Translations under genes and position numbers: made by a program
Notes under the pieces: model-generated
The model's database searches: none
Told to the model about the DNA's origin: nothing
What the model saw: the letters and a program-made list of their open reading frames with translations, nothing else
DNA from: DASXRU01 sp036506395
GTDB taxonomy: Bacteria; Acidobacteriota; Blastocatellia; Pyrinomonadales; Pyrinomonadaceae
Reading direction: 5' to 3'
NCBI GenBank assembly: GCA_036506395.1
Contig: DASXRU010000206.1
Location: forward strand, 1 to 59,788
DNA length: 59,788 bases
Shown: positions 7,573 to 16,900 of the stretch, one piece after another
Position numbering within the stretch: position 1 is the first letter of the stretch
Layout of the letters: every line of letters begins with the position of its first letter

Positions 7573-9135
7573 CTAAAACGGTTTCTTAAGAATTTTTTTG
7601 ACCTTGCTGAACGCCGCACCCAGCTTTGATTGCTTTTCCTTCCTGGGAGTGGGTTCCTTCCTGGGATTGCGCGCAGTCTTGTCCGGACTACTTGCCGGAG
7701 AAGGTGAAGGCGAAGGCGATGCTTGTGGTGTCGGCGTTGTAGCCGCTGTGGCATTTGTATTGTTGACTCCGGAGGAAATCCATCCGCGGCGGTGGGCCAC
7801 AAACGCAAGGCCCAGAGCCAGAAGGACCAGCAACACAGCGCCAATCAACACCGGTCGCTTCCCTGCCCTTAATCTTTCGGCCGATTGCCCGTTCATTGGC
7901 ACAGTGACCCGGGGAAACTCAGGACTCTTCTGACCACCTGGCGTGGTAGACGCGGAGGCAGATTTGGTCATGACCAGAGGAACTGATCCAGCACTTCGCG
8001 AGCCACTGTTCAGCACGGTTGTCTCGCTCGCGGCAGTCGCGGTGGCGCGGTTTTGACGCAGCCGTTCGAGATCTACTACCAGCCGTCCGGAAGGACTCTC
8101 TGTTCCCGCATTGCGAAGCGTCTCCAGGCTGGGCGCACTCAATATGCCCGAGTGTTCCAGTCCCAGCCGCTCAGCGGTATCAAACAGCTCGCGATGAAAC
8201 TCCTCGGCGTTTGCCGGCCGATGACCCGGATTTTTTTCCAATGCGTGCAGCACCACGCCTTCGATTGCCGGTGGAACCGTGGCCACGATCTCGCTGGGCG
8301 GTCGCGGGGGCGCTGAAGAGTGCTTCATCGCCACCGCAAGAGGAGTTGAGCCAATAAAAGGAGTTATGCCGGTCAGCATTTCATAAAGGATGATTCCAAG
8401 ACTATAAACGTCGGACGCGGGCGTTAACTGAGCGCCATCGCATTGTTCGGGCGACATGTAGCGCGGCGTGCCGATCATGACGCCCACCTGGGTCAGCGTC
8501 ATGTGATCGTCCTCTTCAAGCGCTTCAGCAGCGAGCTTGGCAATCCCAAAGTCCAGGACCTTAACAGAAGCAGGCGCGTTGGGGCGCTGCACCACGAAAA
8601 TGTTCGCGGGCTTTAGATCGCGATGGATGATCCCTGCTTCGTGGGCGGCGCCGACAGCAGCCGAGATTTGCAGCATCAGGGAGACGGCACGGGCCGTGTC
8701 CAGCGGGGCGTCGTGGGCCAGCACATCCCGCAGAGTGCGACCTTCAAGCAGCTCCATCACGATGTAAACGTGACCGTCGGCCGTCGTGCCAAAGTCAGTT
8801 ACGGTAACTGCGTTTGCGTGCTGCAATCGCCCGGCAGCGCGCGCTTCGCGGCGAAATCGGATCTGGGCGGCTTCGTCCTCGACGAAGCGCGAACTCAGCA
8901 CCTTAATTGCCACGGGACGATCTATCAAAAGATGGGTCGCGCGATAGACCGTGCCCATACCACCGACGCCCAGCTTCTCGTCCAGCCGGTACTTGTCATC
9001 AAACGTGCGGCCGATCATCGGATCGATTGGTACTGCAACCGCGATGGTTGCATCGGCTTGCAACGGCGTTTGATCCAGCGGGCAGACCCGCTCGCTGTGC
9101 GCGTACTGCCGTCCGCATTGAGGGCAATGAAGCAT
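7573..9135 (-). CDS. Membrane Ser/Thr protein kinase with N-terminal zinc ribbon
   Basis: A 520-residue Hanks-type kinase. Residues 1-25 form a small zinc-ribbon-like segment (CPQCGRQ, then RVCPLD). The kinase domain spans about 50-320, with a Gly-loop LGVGGMGTVY, the ATP-binding Lys at 78 (VAIKVL), catalytic HRDLKPANIF, the DFG motif DFGIAKL, and MSPEQ in the P+1 region. A single membrane span lies at about 428-447, followed by an exported Pro/Ser/Ala-rich linker and a strongly basic tail (the last 30 residues, rich in Lys and Arg). Unlike PknB-type kinases it has no PASTA repeats. A basic extracytoplasmic tail could bind anionic envelope polymers (inference). It probably phosphorylates cytoplasmic proteins in response to an envelope signal. 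Confidence 0.92.
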   Translation of the reverse strand: MLHCPQCGRQYAHSERVCPLDQTPLQADATIAVAVPIDPMIGRTFDDKYRLDEKLGVGGMGTVYRATHLLIDRPVAIKVLSSRFVEDEAAQIRFRREARAAGRLQHANAVTVTDFGTTADGHVYIVMELLEGRTLRDVLAHDAPLDTARAVSLMLQISAAVGAAHEAGIIHRDLKPANIFVVQRPNAPASVKVLDFGIAKLAAEALEEDDHMTLTQVGVMIGTPRYMSPEQCDGAQLTPASDVYSLGIILYEMLTGITPFIGSTPLAVAMKHSSAPPRPPSEIVATVPPAIEGVVLHALEKNPGHRPANAEEFHRELFDTAERLGLEHSGILSAPSLETLRNAGTESPSGRLVVDLERLRQNRATATAASETTVLNSGSRSAGSVPLVMTKSASASTTPGGQKSPEFPRVTVPMNGQSAERLRAGKRPVLIGAVLLVLLALGLAFVAHRRGWISSGVNNTNATAATTPTPQASPSPSPSPASSPDKTARNPRKEPTPRKEKQSKLGAAFSKVKKILKKPF

Positions 9136-9293
9136 GAGTCGTCTGAGTTCCGGAGAGCGAGAGCATTATGGCCTAAACGGAAGCGTGAGTGTTAGCGAGG
9201 CGGAGTGACGCCTGAGGCGAAACGTCAAAGGTGCATTGTGAAAACGTGCGTCAACGCTGCAGGAATAGGTCAGGATGCGGCGAAGCATTTTGC
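9136..9293. other. Non-coding region left of the RAYT element
   Basis: There is no convincing gene here. It contains imperfect GC-rich palindromic pieces (for example GGCGGAGTGACGCC near 9199-9212) that may be decayed repeat units next to the intact three-palindrome module. Confidence 0.35.
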
Positions 9294-9384
9294 AACCCGC
9301 AGGGTTGTCAGATAGTAGCCGGTGGTCGTAGCGCAGCGGAGACCACCGGAACGATTGGAAAAAATGAGCACCCCGGAGGGGTGC
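9294..9384 (+). repeat. REP module, left copy: three stem-loops
   Basis: Three palindromes occur in order: AACCCGCAGGGTT (9294-9306), a larger one with arms CCGGTGGTC and GACCACCGG (9319-9349), and GCACCCCGGAGGGGTGC (9368-9384). A conserved connector, CAGATAGTAGCCGG, joins the first two. The same order is found on the opposite strand on the other side of the transposase. Confidence 0.8.
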
Positions 9385-9395
9385 CAGACCGCCGT

Positions 9396-9839
9396 TCACA
9401 AGAGGTATTTCTCGTCGTAAGTTATCCCCGCCTTCGCAAGCAGCTCCTTCAACTCGTCGACAAATGAATACCTGCGATGGTGCTCTTCCTGGTTTTCAAT
9501 ATACCTTCTCACGGCCTTGATCGCCGAAGGGCTCACTGTAAATGCCGCGTAGCCTTCTTGCCACTTAAAGCTTCGATCGAAATTCTCTTTTACCCAATTG
9601 GTCGAGTCCTTTTTCAAATCTCGCAACACATCAGCAATGCGATGCGTTGGACGCAAACTCGCCAACAAGTGGACGTGATCTGTTACGCCTCCTACCGTTT
9701 CTGGTACACCATTCATTCCCTTGATGATACCCCCCAAATAAGAATGCAGTCGCGGCCCCCATTCTGTACGGATGGATGGTCGCCGTGCCTTGGTCGAAAA
9801 GACAATGTGATAGTGCAAGCTGAAGAAAGTTGAGCCCAC
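9396..9839 (-). CDS. REP-associated tyrosine (Y1/IS200-like) transposase
   Basis: About 147 residues. The GTG start at 9839 is chosen because GGAGGT lies 6 nt upstream and the protein then begins GSTFFSLHYHIVFSTK, the usual N-terminus of this family. Longer in-frame versions read into the flanking palindrome. The HUH motif is DHVHLL and the candidate nucleophile Tyr lies in AVRRYIENQEEHH near the C-terminus. The protein would nick and rejoin single-stranded DNA at REP hairpins. The reading frame is intact, so activity is possible. It is flanked on both sides by matching inverted palindrome modules, its likely substrates. Confidence 0.88.
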   Translation of the reverse strand: MGSTFFSLHYHIVFSTKARRPSIRTEWGPRLHSYLGGIIKGMNGVPETVGGVTDHVHLLASLRPTHRIADVLRDLKKDSTNWVKENFDRSFKWQEGYAAFTVSPSAIKAVRRYIENQEEHHRRYSFVDELKELLAKAGITYDEKYLL

Positions 9840-9856
9840 CGTGATACCTCCATCTC

Positions 9857-9955
9857 GCACCCCTTTCAGGGTGCTGGATCAATTCTTCGAATCGGATCCG
9901 GTGGTTTTCGCTTCGCTGCGACCACCGGCTACTGTCTGGCAGCCTTCCAGGCTGC
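9857..9955 (-). repeat. REP module, right copy (inverted)
   Basis: Read on the minus strand this gives the same order as the left copy: GCAGCCTGGAAGGCTGC (9955-9939), a connector ending AGTAGCCGG, a stem with arms CCGGTGGT and ACCACCGG, and GCACCCTGAAAGGGGTGC (9874-9857). The outer palindromes differ in sequence from the left copy but keep base pairing. The middle stem is nearly identical. Confidence 0.8.
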
Positions 9956-10079
9956 GAGAGATTACGCGCCTTCACCGCGTAAGATACTTCGCGCTGGGGC
10001 ATCGCACCAGACCGTTGTAGTAGTCGCCTTAGATGCGGAGATAACAGAAGTCAGGCATGCACGAGCCAACTGCGTAGCA

Positions 10080-11777
10080 CTAGTTTTCGCTGGCGATTGC
10101 CGCGCGCTCATGGGCGGGGAATTCAGTCTCTTTGATCTTTTCGACAGTGGTCTCGTTGCGCAGGCGGTTTTCGAAAGCGGCGCGAACGAACGAGGCAAAA
10201 AGCGGGTGGGGATCGAGCGGCCTGGATTTGTATTCAGGATGAAACTGGCAAGCTAAGAACCATGGATGCACTTCGCGCGAAAGTTCAATGATCTCCACGA
10301 ATTTTTCGTCCGGTGAAATGCCGCTAAAGACGAAGCCTTCGCGCTCGAGAGATGCGCGAAACTCGGGATTGAATTCATAACGGTGCCGGTGCCGCTCACT
10401 GATTTCCGCGGCGCCGCCGTAGACATCGCGCGCCAGCGATCCTTCGGCCAGCAGGCAGGGCCAGGCGCCAAGACGCATAGTACCGCCCAACTCCTCCACG
10501 TCAACCAGATCGCGCAGCTTGAAAATGACAGGATGTGGCGTGTTCAAATCGAACTCAGTGGAGTCGGCGTCCTTAAGCTCACAAACATTGCGCGCATACT
10601 CGACGCAAGCGGTCTGCATCCCCAGGCAAATACCAAAATAGGGAGTGCTGGTTCGTCGGGCATACGAAATCGCGCGAATCATCCCCTCAACGCCGCGCTT
10701 GCCAAAGCCCCCGGGAACGAGGATGGCGTCAAAGTCGCGGAGCCGCGATTCGTAATCGTCTTCCATCAATTCTTCGGATTCAATCCACTTCACGTTGACG
10801 CGCAGATTGTTGCCCACGCCGCCGTGCGTTAGCGCCTCACGAAGCGATTTATACGAATCCTCCAGCTCAACGTATTTGCCGACGATGGCGATCGAAGTTT
10901 CTCCCCCTGACGGTTCGCGAACTGTTGCCACCAGTTTGCGCCATTGCGACAGGTCCGTAGCTGCGGCCTGCTCCCCGAGCTGCAGCGCTGAAACAATCAA
11001 TTCATCCAGGCCCTGGTCGTGGAAGGCCAGCGGCACTTCGTAGATGGTATCCACATCCTGTGCCGTTATCACCGCTGAATCCTTAACGTTACAGAAGAGG
11101 GCGATTTTGGATCGCAAGTCTTGCGACAGTGGACGGTCGGAACGACAGAGTAGAATGTCTGGAGCAATTCCTATCTCGCGAAGCTCGCGCACCGAGTGCT
11201 GCGTCGGCTTTGTCTTAAGTTCCCCGGCGGCAGCGATAAATGGCACCAGTGTCACGTGAACGTACAGCGTATTGCCGGTGCCTTCTTCATTACCCATTTG
11301 CCGAATGGCTTCCAGAAATGGCAGCGATTCAATGTCGCCCACTGTGCCGCCAATCTCGACGATTACGACATCAACGTCATTGTTATCGGCGACGCCGCGC
11401 ACAGCTTCCTTGATCTCATTTGTGACGTGGGGAATTACTTGAATCGTCTTGCCCAGGTAATCACCGCGGCGTTCCTTTTCAATAACTGAAAGGTAGATTC
11501 GTCCGGTGGTCCAGTTGTTCGCCTGCGAAAGGTGCGCGTGAGTGAAACGTTCGTAATGGCCCAGATCGAGATCGGTTTCCGCACCATCGTCAGTAACGAA
11601 GACCTCGCCATGTTGAAAAGGCGACATCGTACCGGGATCGACGTTGATGTAGGGGTCAAGCTTGATCAGTGCGACCCGCAGGCCGCGCGCTTCCAGCAGG
11701 CAGCCGATAGAAGAAGCAGCCAGGCCCTTACCCAAACTGGAAACCACACCGCCGGTGACGAAAATGTATTTAGGCAT
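10080..11777 (-). CDS. pyrG: CTP synthase
   Basis: A 565-residue cytoplasmic enzyme that aminates UTP to CTP using glutamine. The N-terminal synthetase domain (1-270) begins with the hallmark KYIFVTGGVVSSLGKGLAASS (residues 3 to about 23), with P-loop features, and contains EIGGTVGDIESLPF. The C-terminal class I glutamine amidotransferase domain has the nucleophile Cys in FGICLGMQ and the His/Glu pair in FHPEYKSRP. Length fits the family (about 535-565). CTP is a substrate of KdsB, encoded just upstream, and pyrG is often found beside Kdo genes in Gram-negative bacteria. Confidence 0.97.
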   Translation of the reverse strand: MPKYIFVTGGVVSSLGKGLAASSIGCLLEARGLRVALIKLDPYINVDPGTMSPFQHGEVFVTDDGAETDLDLGHYERFTHAHLSQANNWTTGRIYLSVIEKERRGDYLGKTIQVIPHVTNEIKEAVRGVADNNDVDVVIVEIGGTVGDIESLPFLEAIRQMGNEEGTGNTLYVHVTLVPFIAAAGELKTKPTQHSVRELREIGIAPDILLCRSDRPLSQDLRSKIALFCNVKDSAVITAQDVDTIYEVPLAFHDQGLDELIVSALQLGEQAAATDLSQWRKLVATVREPSGGETSIAIVGKYVELEDSYKSLREALTHGGVGNNLRVNVKWIESEELMEDDYESRLRDFDAILVPGGFGKRGVEGMIRAISYARRTSTPYFGICLGMQTACVEYARNVCELKDADSTEFDLNTPHPVIFKLRDLVDVEELGGTMRLGAWPCLLAEGSLARDVYGGAAEISERHRHRYEFNPEFRASLEREGFVFSGISPDEKFVEIIELSREVHPWFLACQFHPEYKSRPLDPHPLFASFVRAAFENRLRNETTVEKIKETEFPAHERAAIASEN

Positions 11778-11791
11778 CGTTGTCTCCTCAA

Positions 11792-12166
11792 TTAGTTTCG
11801 TAACCCTCTACTACCACACCCCCAACTTACGGTCGGGTTACTGCTCCGCTGCTTCCTGTCTACTGTCTGCTTCCCTGGTCCCGCTTCGGGAGGTTCACCC
11901 GAGCTCTGTTCACCATCGAAACGTCCTTGTCTCAACTCCTCCTGTGCGGCGACTGCCTTCGCAACTCCGGGCTCGAGAATCTTCTGCAGTCCAACAACTC
12001 CGGCGCTCAGCGAGCTCGGCGCCTCTCTCGCCCTCTTCTCAAACTCTTCAACTGTCACATCATAAGGCCTGCTCAACATCGCTACGGCAAAGACCCCAAT
12101 CAACACAAGCGCCACAATAATTCCCAATCCTATCCAATCGCTTGTGTTGCCGAACAACAAACTCAT
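11792..12166 (-). CDS. Small single-span membrane protein, unknown function
   Basis: A 124-residue protein with one N-terminal membrane helix (WIGLGIIVALVLIGVFAVAML, about residues 11-31). A short charged helical segment follows (VEEFEKRAREAP, then AGVVGLQKILEPGVAKAVAAQEELRQ), and the C-terminus is polar and apparently disordered. The ATG overlaps the kdsB stop codon in the arrangement TAATG, so the two genes are probably translationally coupled, and pyrG follows 14 nt later. No family is recognised. The coupling argues that it is a real gene. Confidence 0.65.
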   Translation of the reverse strand: MSLLFGNTSDWIGLGIIVALVLIGVFAVAMLSRPYDVTVEEFEKRAREAPSSLSAGVVGLQKILEPGVAKAVAAQEELRQGRFDGEQSSGEPPEAGPGKQTVDRKQRSSNPTVSWGCGSRGLRN

Positions 12167-12993
12167 TATCTTGCCGTCATCGTCACTTCCGACTCCATGA
12201 TTGCGCGCACGCGCTCAAGATCCTCAATCGTGTCCACGCCTATCGAGCGGGAAGCTGCTGCGACAACCTTGATCGTCGCGCCATGCTCGAGGGCGCGCAA
12301 TTGTTCCAGCCCTTCCGCACGCTCCAGCGCGGACTGAGGCCAGGAAGTGTATTTCAGCAAAAAATCCCGGCGATAAACATACAGCCCGGTGTGTTTGCGA
12401 AAACAGGCAAGCAGATCCTCCTCGTTCTCCAAAGCCGCTTCCAGGCTTCCATGCCTCCGCACGGCTTCGTGCTGATAAGGAATAGGCGCACGCGAAAAAT
12501 ATAGAGCGCGGCCGTTTTCATCGATGACAACCTTTACTACTGCGGGATTGCTGACGTCGGCTCGATCACTGATCGGTTCACACGTGGTTGCGATTTCCAC
12601 TTTGCCTGTATCAGTTTCCGTTAAGGCTTCAATCGCGCGATCGATTGTTTGCGGGGATATCAATGGCTCATCACCCTGGACGTTGACGATTATCTCTGCG
12701 TCAGGAAGCGAGTGGGCTACTTCCGCAACGCGGTCCGTGCCGCTCGCGTGATCGCTTCCGGTCATCCTAGCCTCGAACCCGGCGTGGGTAACCGCCTCGA
12801 GGATTCGCCGGTCATCAGTCGCCACGATGGCGCGAGCTACGTGGCGTGCCGCCAGGGCGCGCTCCACCACCCATAAAACCAAAGGCCTGCCCACAATCGG
12901 CAACAAAGGCTTGCCGGGGAGACGCGTCGATTTGTACCGAGCGGGGATGATTGCGATTGCTTTTGTGGCGGGATTTGCGCCCGTGTAATTCAC
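12166..12993 (-). CDS. kdsB: 3-deoxy-manno-octulosonate cytidylyltransferase
   Basis: A 275-residue cytoplasmic enzyme that joins Kdo to CMP from CTP, giving the activated sugar used for lipid A-core assembly. The N-terminal nucleotide-binding motif is IIPARYKSTRLPGKPL (about residues 15-30). Other family motifs seen are IVATDDRRI, INVQGDEPLISP and VGIDTIEDLERVR-like SIGVDTIEDLERVR near the C-terminus. It heads a leftward run of kdsB, a small membrane gene and pyrG, and supports the inference that the organism makes a Kdo-containing lipopolysaccharide. Confidence 0.96.
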   Translation of the reverse strand: MNYTGANPATKAIAIIPARYKSTRLPGKPLLPIVGRPLVLWVVERALAARHVARAIVATDDRRILEAVTHAGFEARMTGSDHASGTDRVAEVAHSLPDAEIIVNVQGDEPLISPQTIDRAIEALTETDTGKVEIATTCEPISDRADVSNPAVVKVVIDENGRALYFSRAPIPYQHEAVRRHGSLEAALENEEDLLACFRKHTGLYVYRRDFLLKYTSWPQSALERAEGLEQLRALEHGATIKVVAAASRSIGVDTIEDLERVRAIMESEVTMTAR

Positions 12994-13061
12994 GGAACAA
13001 CACCATAACGCTGGGTGAGGCAGGTGTCAATCAAATGCTCCCCGATGAAAGAAATCAAAAC

Positions 13062-13097
13062 AAAAGAGGCCGCCGGCAAATGAAGGCGACCTCTCTT
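13062..13097 (-). terminator. Intrinsic terminator after the LolA-like gene
   Basis: The stem AGAGG-C-CGCC pairs with GGCG-A-CCTCT across a 10-nt loop, with one internal mismatch. Reading leftward it ends in CTCTTTTGTTTTG. It lies about 40 nt after the stop codon and resembles the S41 terminator in design (a mismatched GGCCGCnn/CGACC core). Confidence 0.65.
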
Positions 13098-13133
13098 AAG
13101 CGACTGGCGAGCCAGCGAAAATATGCTATCCGA

Positions 13134-13904
13134 TTACTGGAGTACGAACACATCATCCCCGATAGGCTGGTTGAGCTTTACATCCTTAACCTTATATTCG
13201 GCGAAAAAAGCTCCCTGCGTCATTTCAAGACGTTGGGTGAAACTATAGGCGATGAGCACGCCCTCCAGCTCCTTCATTGTCTTGTTCTCCACGCCGAAGG
13301 TGAAGCCTTTGTACGGACTGAGGTAGGTCATAACTCGGCCAGACACAGCATCGATGTAAAAGTCGGTGGTGTTGCCCTCGGCATCGACGATGCGAAAGCC
13401 GCGCTGTTTCTTTTTGTCTGGTAGTGCGGTTACCTTGTAGCCTGGCTGATCGAACTTGGCGAGCACGGCCAAGCCAAACTTACTTGCCGGCGGCATCTCA
13501 ACTCCCGGAATCGAGCTGTACGACTGCTGACCATCGAAGACCTGCTTGAAACTAATTGCCGGGGGGGCCGAAATATCGATGCGGACACGATCACCAGCTA
13601 CAACGATGGCGAACTTGCCAGGAATCGATTGCGCCGAGTTAGGTGGATACAGGTCCACGCTACCAATCAGCACCATGCTCTTCAGGTTTTTGAATTTGTC
13701 GCCTCCCTGGGCCGCGAGGGCAGCGCGCGCCAGATCCAGCGGCTGGCTGGTGGCCGTAATCGCGGCTGTCGCTACTGCTGGAACCGTCGCAGCAGGTTTT
13801 CCACCATCGGGCTGAACTCCCTTGGGATCCTGAGAGTACGAAACAACTGCGGCGCCCGCGATCAGGCAAAGCGCCATACCTAACGTGGCAAGCTCTTTTT
13901 TCAT
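13134..13904 (-). CDS. Exported LolA/LolB-like protein
   Basis: A 256-residue exported protein with a signal peptide (KKELATLGMALCLIAGAAVVSYSQ) and a Pro/Ala-rich linker to about residue 60. The remainder is beta-rich and resembles the outer-membrane lipoprotein carrier fold (LARAALAAQGGDKFKNLKSMVLIG, then GKFAIVVAGDRVRIDIS, then GFRIVDAEGNTTDFYIDAVSGRV). Acidobacterial genomes often carry such LolA-like proteins that are not true LolA. It lies 54 nt downstream of the TonB-dependent receptor gene on the same strand. A role in lipid or lipoprotein handling is plausible but not shown. Confidence 0.6.
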   Translation of the reverse strand: MKKELATLGMALCLIAGAAVVSYSQDPKGVQPDGGKPAATVPAVATAAITATSQPLDLARAALAAQGGDKFKNLKSMVLIGSVDLYPPNSAQSIPGKFAIVVAGDRVRIDISAPPAISFKQVFDGQQSYSSIPGVEMPPASKFGLAVLAKFDQPGYKVTALPDKKKQRGFRIVDAEGNTTDFYIDAVSGRVMTYLSPYKGFTFGVENKTMKELEGVLIAYSFTQRLEMTQGAFFAEYKVKDVKLNQPIGDDVFVLQ

Positions 13905-13929
13905 AGGATTACCCCTTTTGTTAATTCAC

Positions 13930-13954
13930 GTTCCCGATGTCCGCACGCGGGAAC
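13930..13954 (-). terminator. Hairpin after the TonB-dependent receptor gene
   Basis: GTTCCCG and CGGGAAC form a 7-bp stem with an 11-nt loop immediately after the receptor stop codon. There is no T-tract, so it may attenuate transcription or stabilise the message rather than terminate. Confidence 0.35.
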
Positions 13955-13958
13955 CAGT

Positions 13959-16900
13959 TTAGAAATTGAATCGAACTTGAGCGCTGATGCGTCGATTTCC
14001 AGCGCCGGCCCCACCGCCTGGTCCACCGCCGAAGCCCCCGAATGAAGCGAGGCCAAGAGACTGCCCGAACAGCGGCGAAGACAAATTGCCCACCGGCGGA
14101 GTTAGATTCACGTTGTTCAAGATGTTCTGAAAGTTAATCGACAGCGTTAGGTTGTAACGCTTCTCCGCAGCGCCGCCACCGCCAAAGCCTCCCGGGCCTA
14201 CTCCGGGAATACCGCCGCCGCCGCGTCCCTGCGCTCCGCCTCCGCCAATGCCACCTATACCTCCGGACGGACCGATCGGAGTGCGCCCTCCGCCACCACG
14301 GCCGCCTTCCGGGCCACCGCCTCGATTCCCGCCCTGGCGATTGCCACCCTGGGCGTTCGTAGATGCCGCGCTTCCGGCCTTATGAACGTCAACGAAGCTC
14401 CACGTTCGGCTTACGCGCAGGTTGGCGGAAAAGAAACTGGGGCCCCGACCGTAGTTCCGCGGGATGATTTGCTCGCCGGGCAACGGGACGAGGTTGAATC
14501 TCCCAAACGCCGTGCACCGTATGTTTGCGCTGGCGCAATTTGCATCAGCGGCAGCAAAGCTCGGCCGTTCCGTCAGCACGCGATCAAGATTCTGATCCAG
14601 TCCCGTAACAATATTAAAAGGAGGACCGGACGAAGCGATGATAAACGGGTTAAGCGTAAACTTGCCCCAAGGCACATTGATAGTCCCGCTCAGGTTGAAT
14701 CGATGACGCACGTCGCCGGCGCCGCGACCAAATTCTCCCGTCAGGTCGTAAGAATTCGCGGGAAACAACCCGGATCCCTGACCGTCAGTATCGTTCGTGG
14801 TTCGGCTATAAACGTAGCTGCCGTTGAGTGCTATCACCTTGTTGAGCCGGTTATTGAATCCGATGAAAAACTGGTTCTGGTTGAATCTGCCGCTCGATTC
14901 ATACCGGTAAATGTCTCCTAACGCCGGGTTGGGTCGAATACCCTGCGGCGTCGCCGCGGTTATCGTGCCGGGCAGTGGAGCGTTGATGTCGCGGGCCCGA
15001 ATTACGTGCTGAATGTGTACTGAGAAAATACCCAGGAACATCGTAGTTTTGTAAGGCAACTGATGCTCGATCTGAGTTCCGGCAAGGTACAGGACCGGGG
15101 CTCGTAGATCGGGTGACACCCGCCAGGTAGTTACCCGACCGGAAGCACTAAGTGCGCTTACCGGCGGCAAGGCCGGAAAATTATCCAGCACCGTAGGAGG
15201 TGGAGGTACGAAAACGCCGTTAACAAAGAGGGGGGTTTCCGAAAGCTGGAATTGCTGCTGGTTGACACCGTTGAAGCGATTAGCCTGAAGTGTCTGGCCC
15301 TCACCGAAGCGATTGAAGAAAACTCCGACACCACCACGCACCACCGTCTTCGGCGGCTTAGCGCTGTTGCCGGCGCCCGGCGACCATGCCGCCGCCAGCC
15401 GAGGAGCAAAATTGAATTTACTGCTGATGTTAGTCTGGTTTTCATAACGCAGTCCGAAGCTAACGGTGAGGTTAGGCTTCAGCCGCCAGTCATCCTGCGC
15501 GTAGACACCAACATCGATCTGCTTTACGCTCGCCTCCGGATTACCGGAATTAATGCTGAACTGCGAAGCGCCGCCGCCGAGGGCGCGGATCTGTTGACCG
15601 GTAAGGCCCTGACTCTGAAACAGCAGAGTGCGCCGATAACGTTCGATGCTGGTCAGCAGGACCGGTACGGGGTTGCCGTTAACGAGAACCAGATTGTTGT
15701 TCGCATCAAGCTGCGGACCAAAGCCGCCATTAAAAGAATAGGTGCCGCCGAAATTGTTCGGGTTGATGTCCTTGATATTCACACCGCGTATTCGGCCACC
15801 GAACTTGATGGCATGCTGGTTCTTCTGCCACGAAGTAAAGTTTTGCAGCTCCCAGCGAGTGTCGCTGTTTACCACGTGTCCGACTTGAGAACCGCCCCCA
15901 ACAAATGCGGAGCTGACGCTGATTGTCGGTCTGGTGTTGTTTCCCAGACTTTCGGAATTCTGACGTGAAAACTGGAAACGCGTTTCGTTAATCATTGTCG
16001 GACCAAGCACAGCCGTTTCTGTTAGTTGCAGCGTGTGCTGGGTGAAACTCGAATCGTACGCGCGCTCAGGCAGTGAAAAAGCAGTGACGCCATTGTTCTG
16101 TGTTTTTGAATGGTTCAGGCTGTAGCGCGCAATCAGTGTGTTCTTGTCGTTTAGCGCATAGTCCACCCGCGGGCTGAAGGTCGTCACCCGCCTTGGCACA
16201 ACTACTCCTTGGCCAAACTGCACGATGTTGAAGTTGGAATCCAGAATCGTGGCCTTGACCAGCTCGTTATCATCCGTTTCACGCCGCTCTAGATCAAAGA
16301 AGTAGGAAGCCTTGTTCTTGATCAATGGCCCACTCAGGTTTCCACCATACTGACGCAACTGATATGGAGGCCGCTTAGGCGAGTTAGTGGAAAAGGGATT
16401 GCGCGAATTCAAACTTTCGTCGTTAAAGTTAAAAGAGGCGCTGCCACGGAGCTTGTCTGTCCCCGGCTTCGTCAAGATATTGATACCGCCCGAAGGGCGA
16501 TCGTTTTCAGCGGCGAATGGATTCTGATTGATCCGAATTTCGCGAATGGATTCTTTCGGAGGCATCCGTCCTCCGGAAAACCCATCGATAGTAATTGTTC
16601 CGCCATTGGGTCCCATTGACGGTCCCGCCAATGCTTGTAACGCCGCAGCCAGCTCATCCGGATCGTCAGGCAGTGCATCCAGGTCCTTGCCAGTCAGCAC
16701 TTGCTGATTTGCGTTATTCGTGGGCTCAGTGCTTACCGGCTGCTCGGCAGCCACAGTTACCTTCTGCTCTTCAATCGTTACCTTGAGGGTCAGATTCAAA
16801 GACTGGCGTTGGCCGGCCGCAAGTTGCACGTCCGAGGGTTCAGACACAGCAAAGCCTTTAGCCGCACCTATGACGGTGTATTTCCCCGGGACCAGGCCGC

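Larger units (their letters stand above)
9294..9955. mobile_element. RAYT unit: transposase bracketed by inverted REP modules
   Basis: A Y1 transposase gene lies between two copies of a three-palindrome module in inverted orientation (9294-9384 and 9857-9955). This is the arrangement expected of a REP-associated tyrosine transposase and its BIME-like substrates. The unit separates pyrG from the kinase gene. No target-site duplication was identified by eye. Confidence 0.75.

Noticed and set aside
9294..9955. IS200/IS605 element with TnpB
   Set aside because: No TnpB-like gene is present, and the flanking modules are REP-type palindromes, so a RAYT unit fits better.
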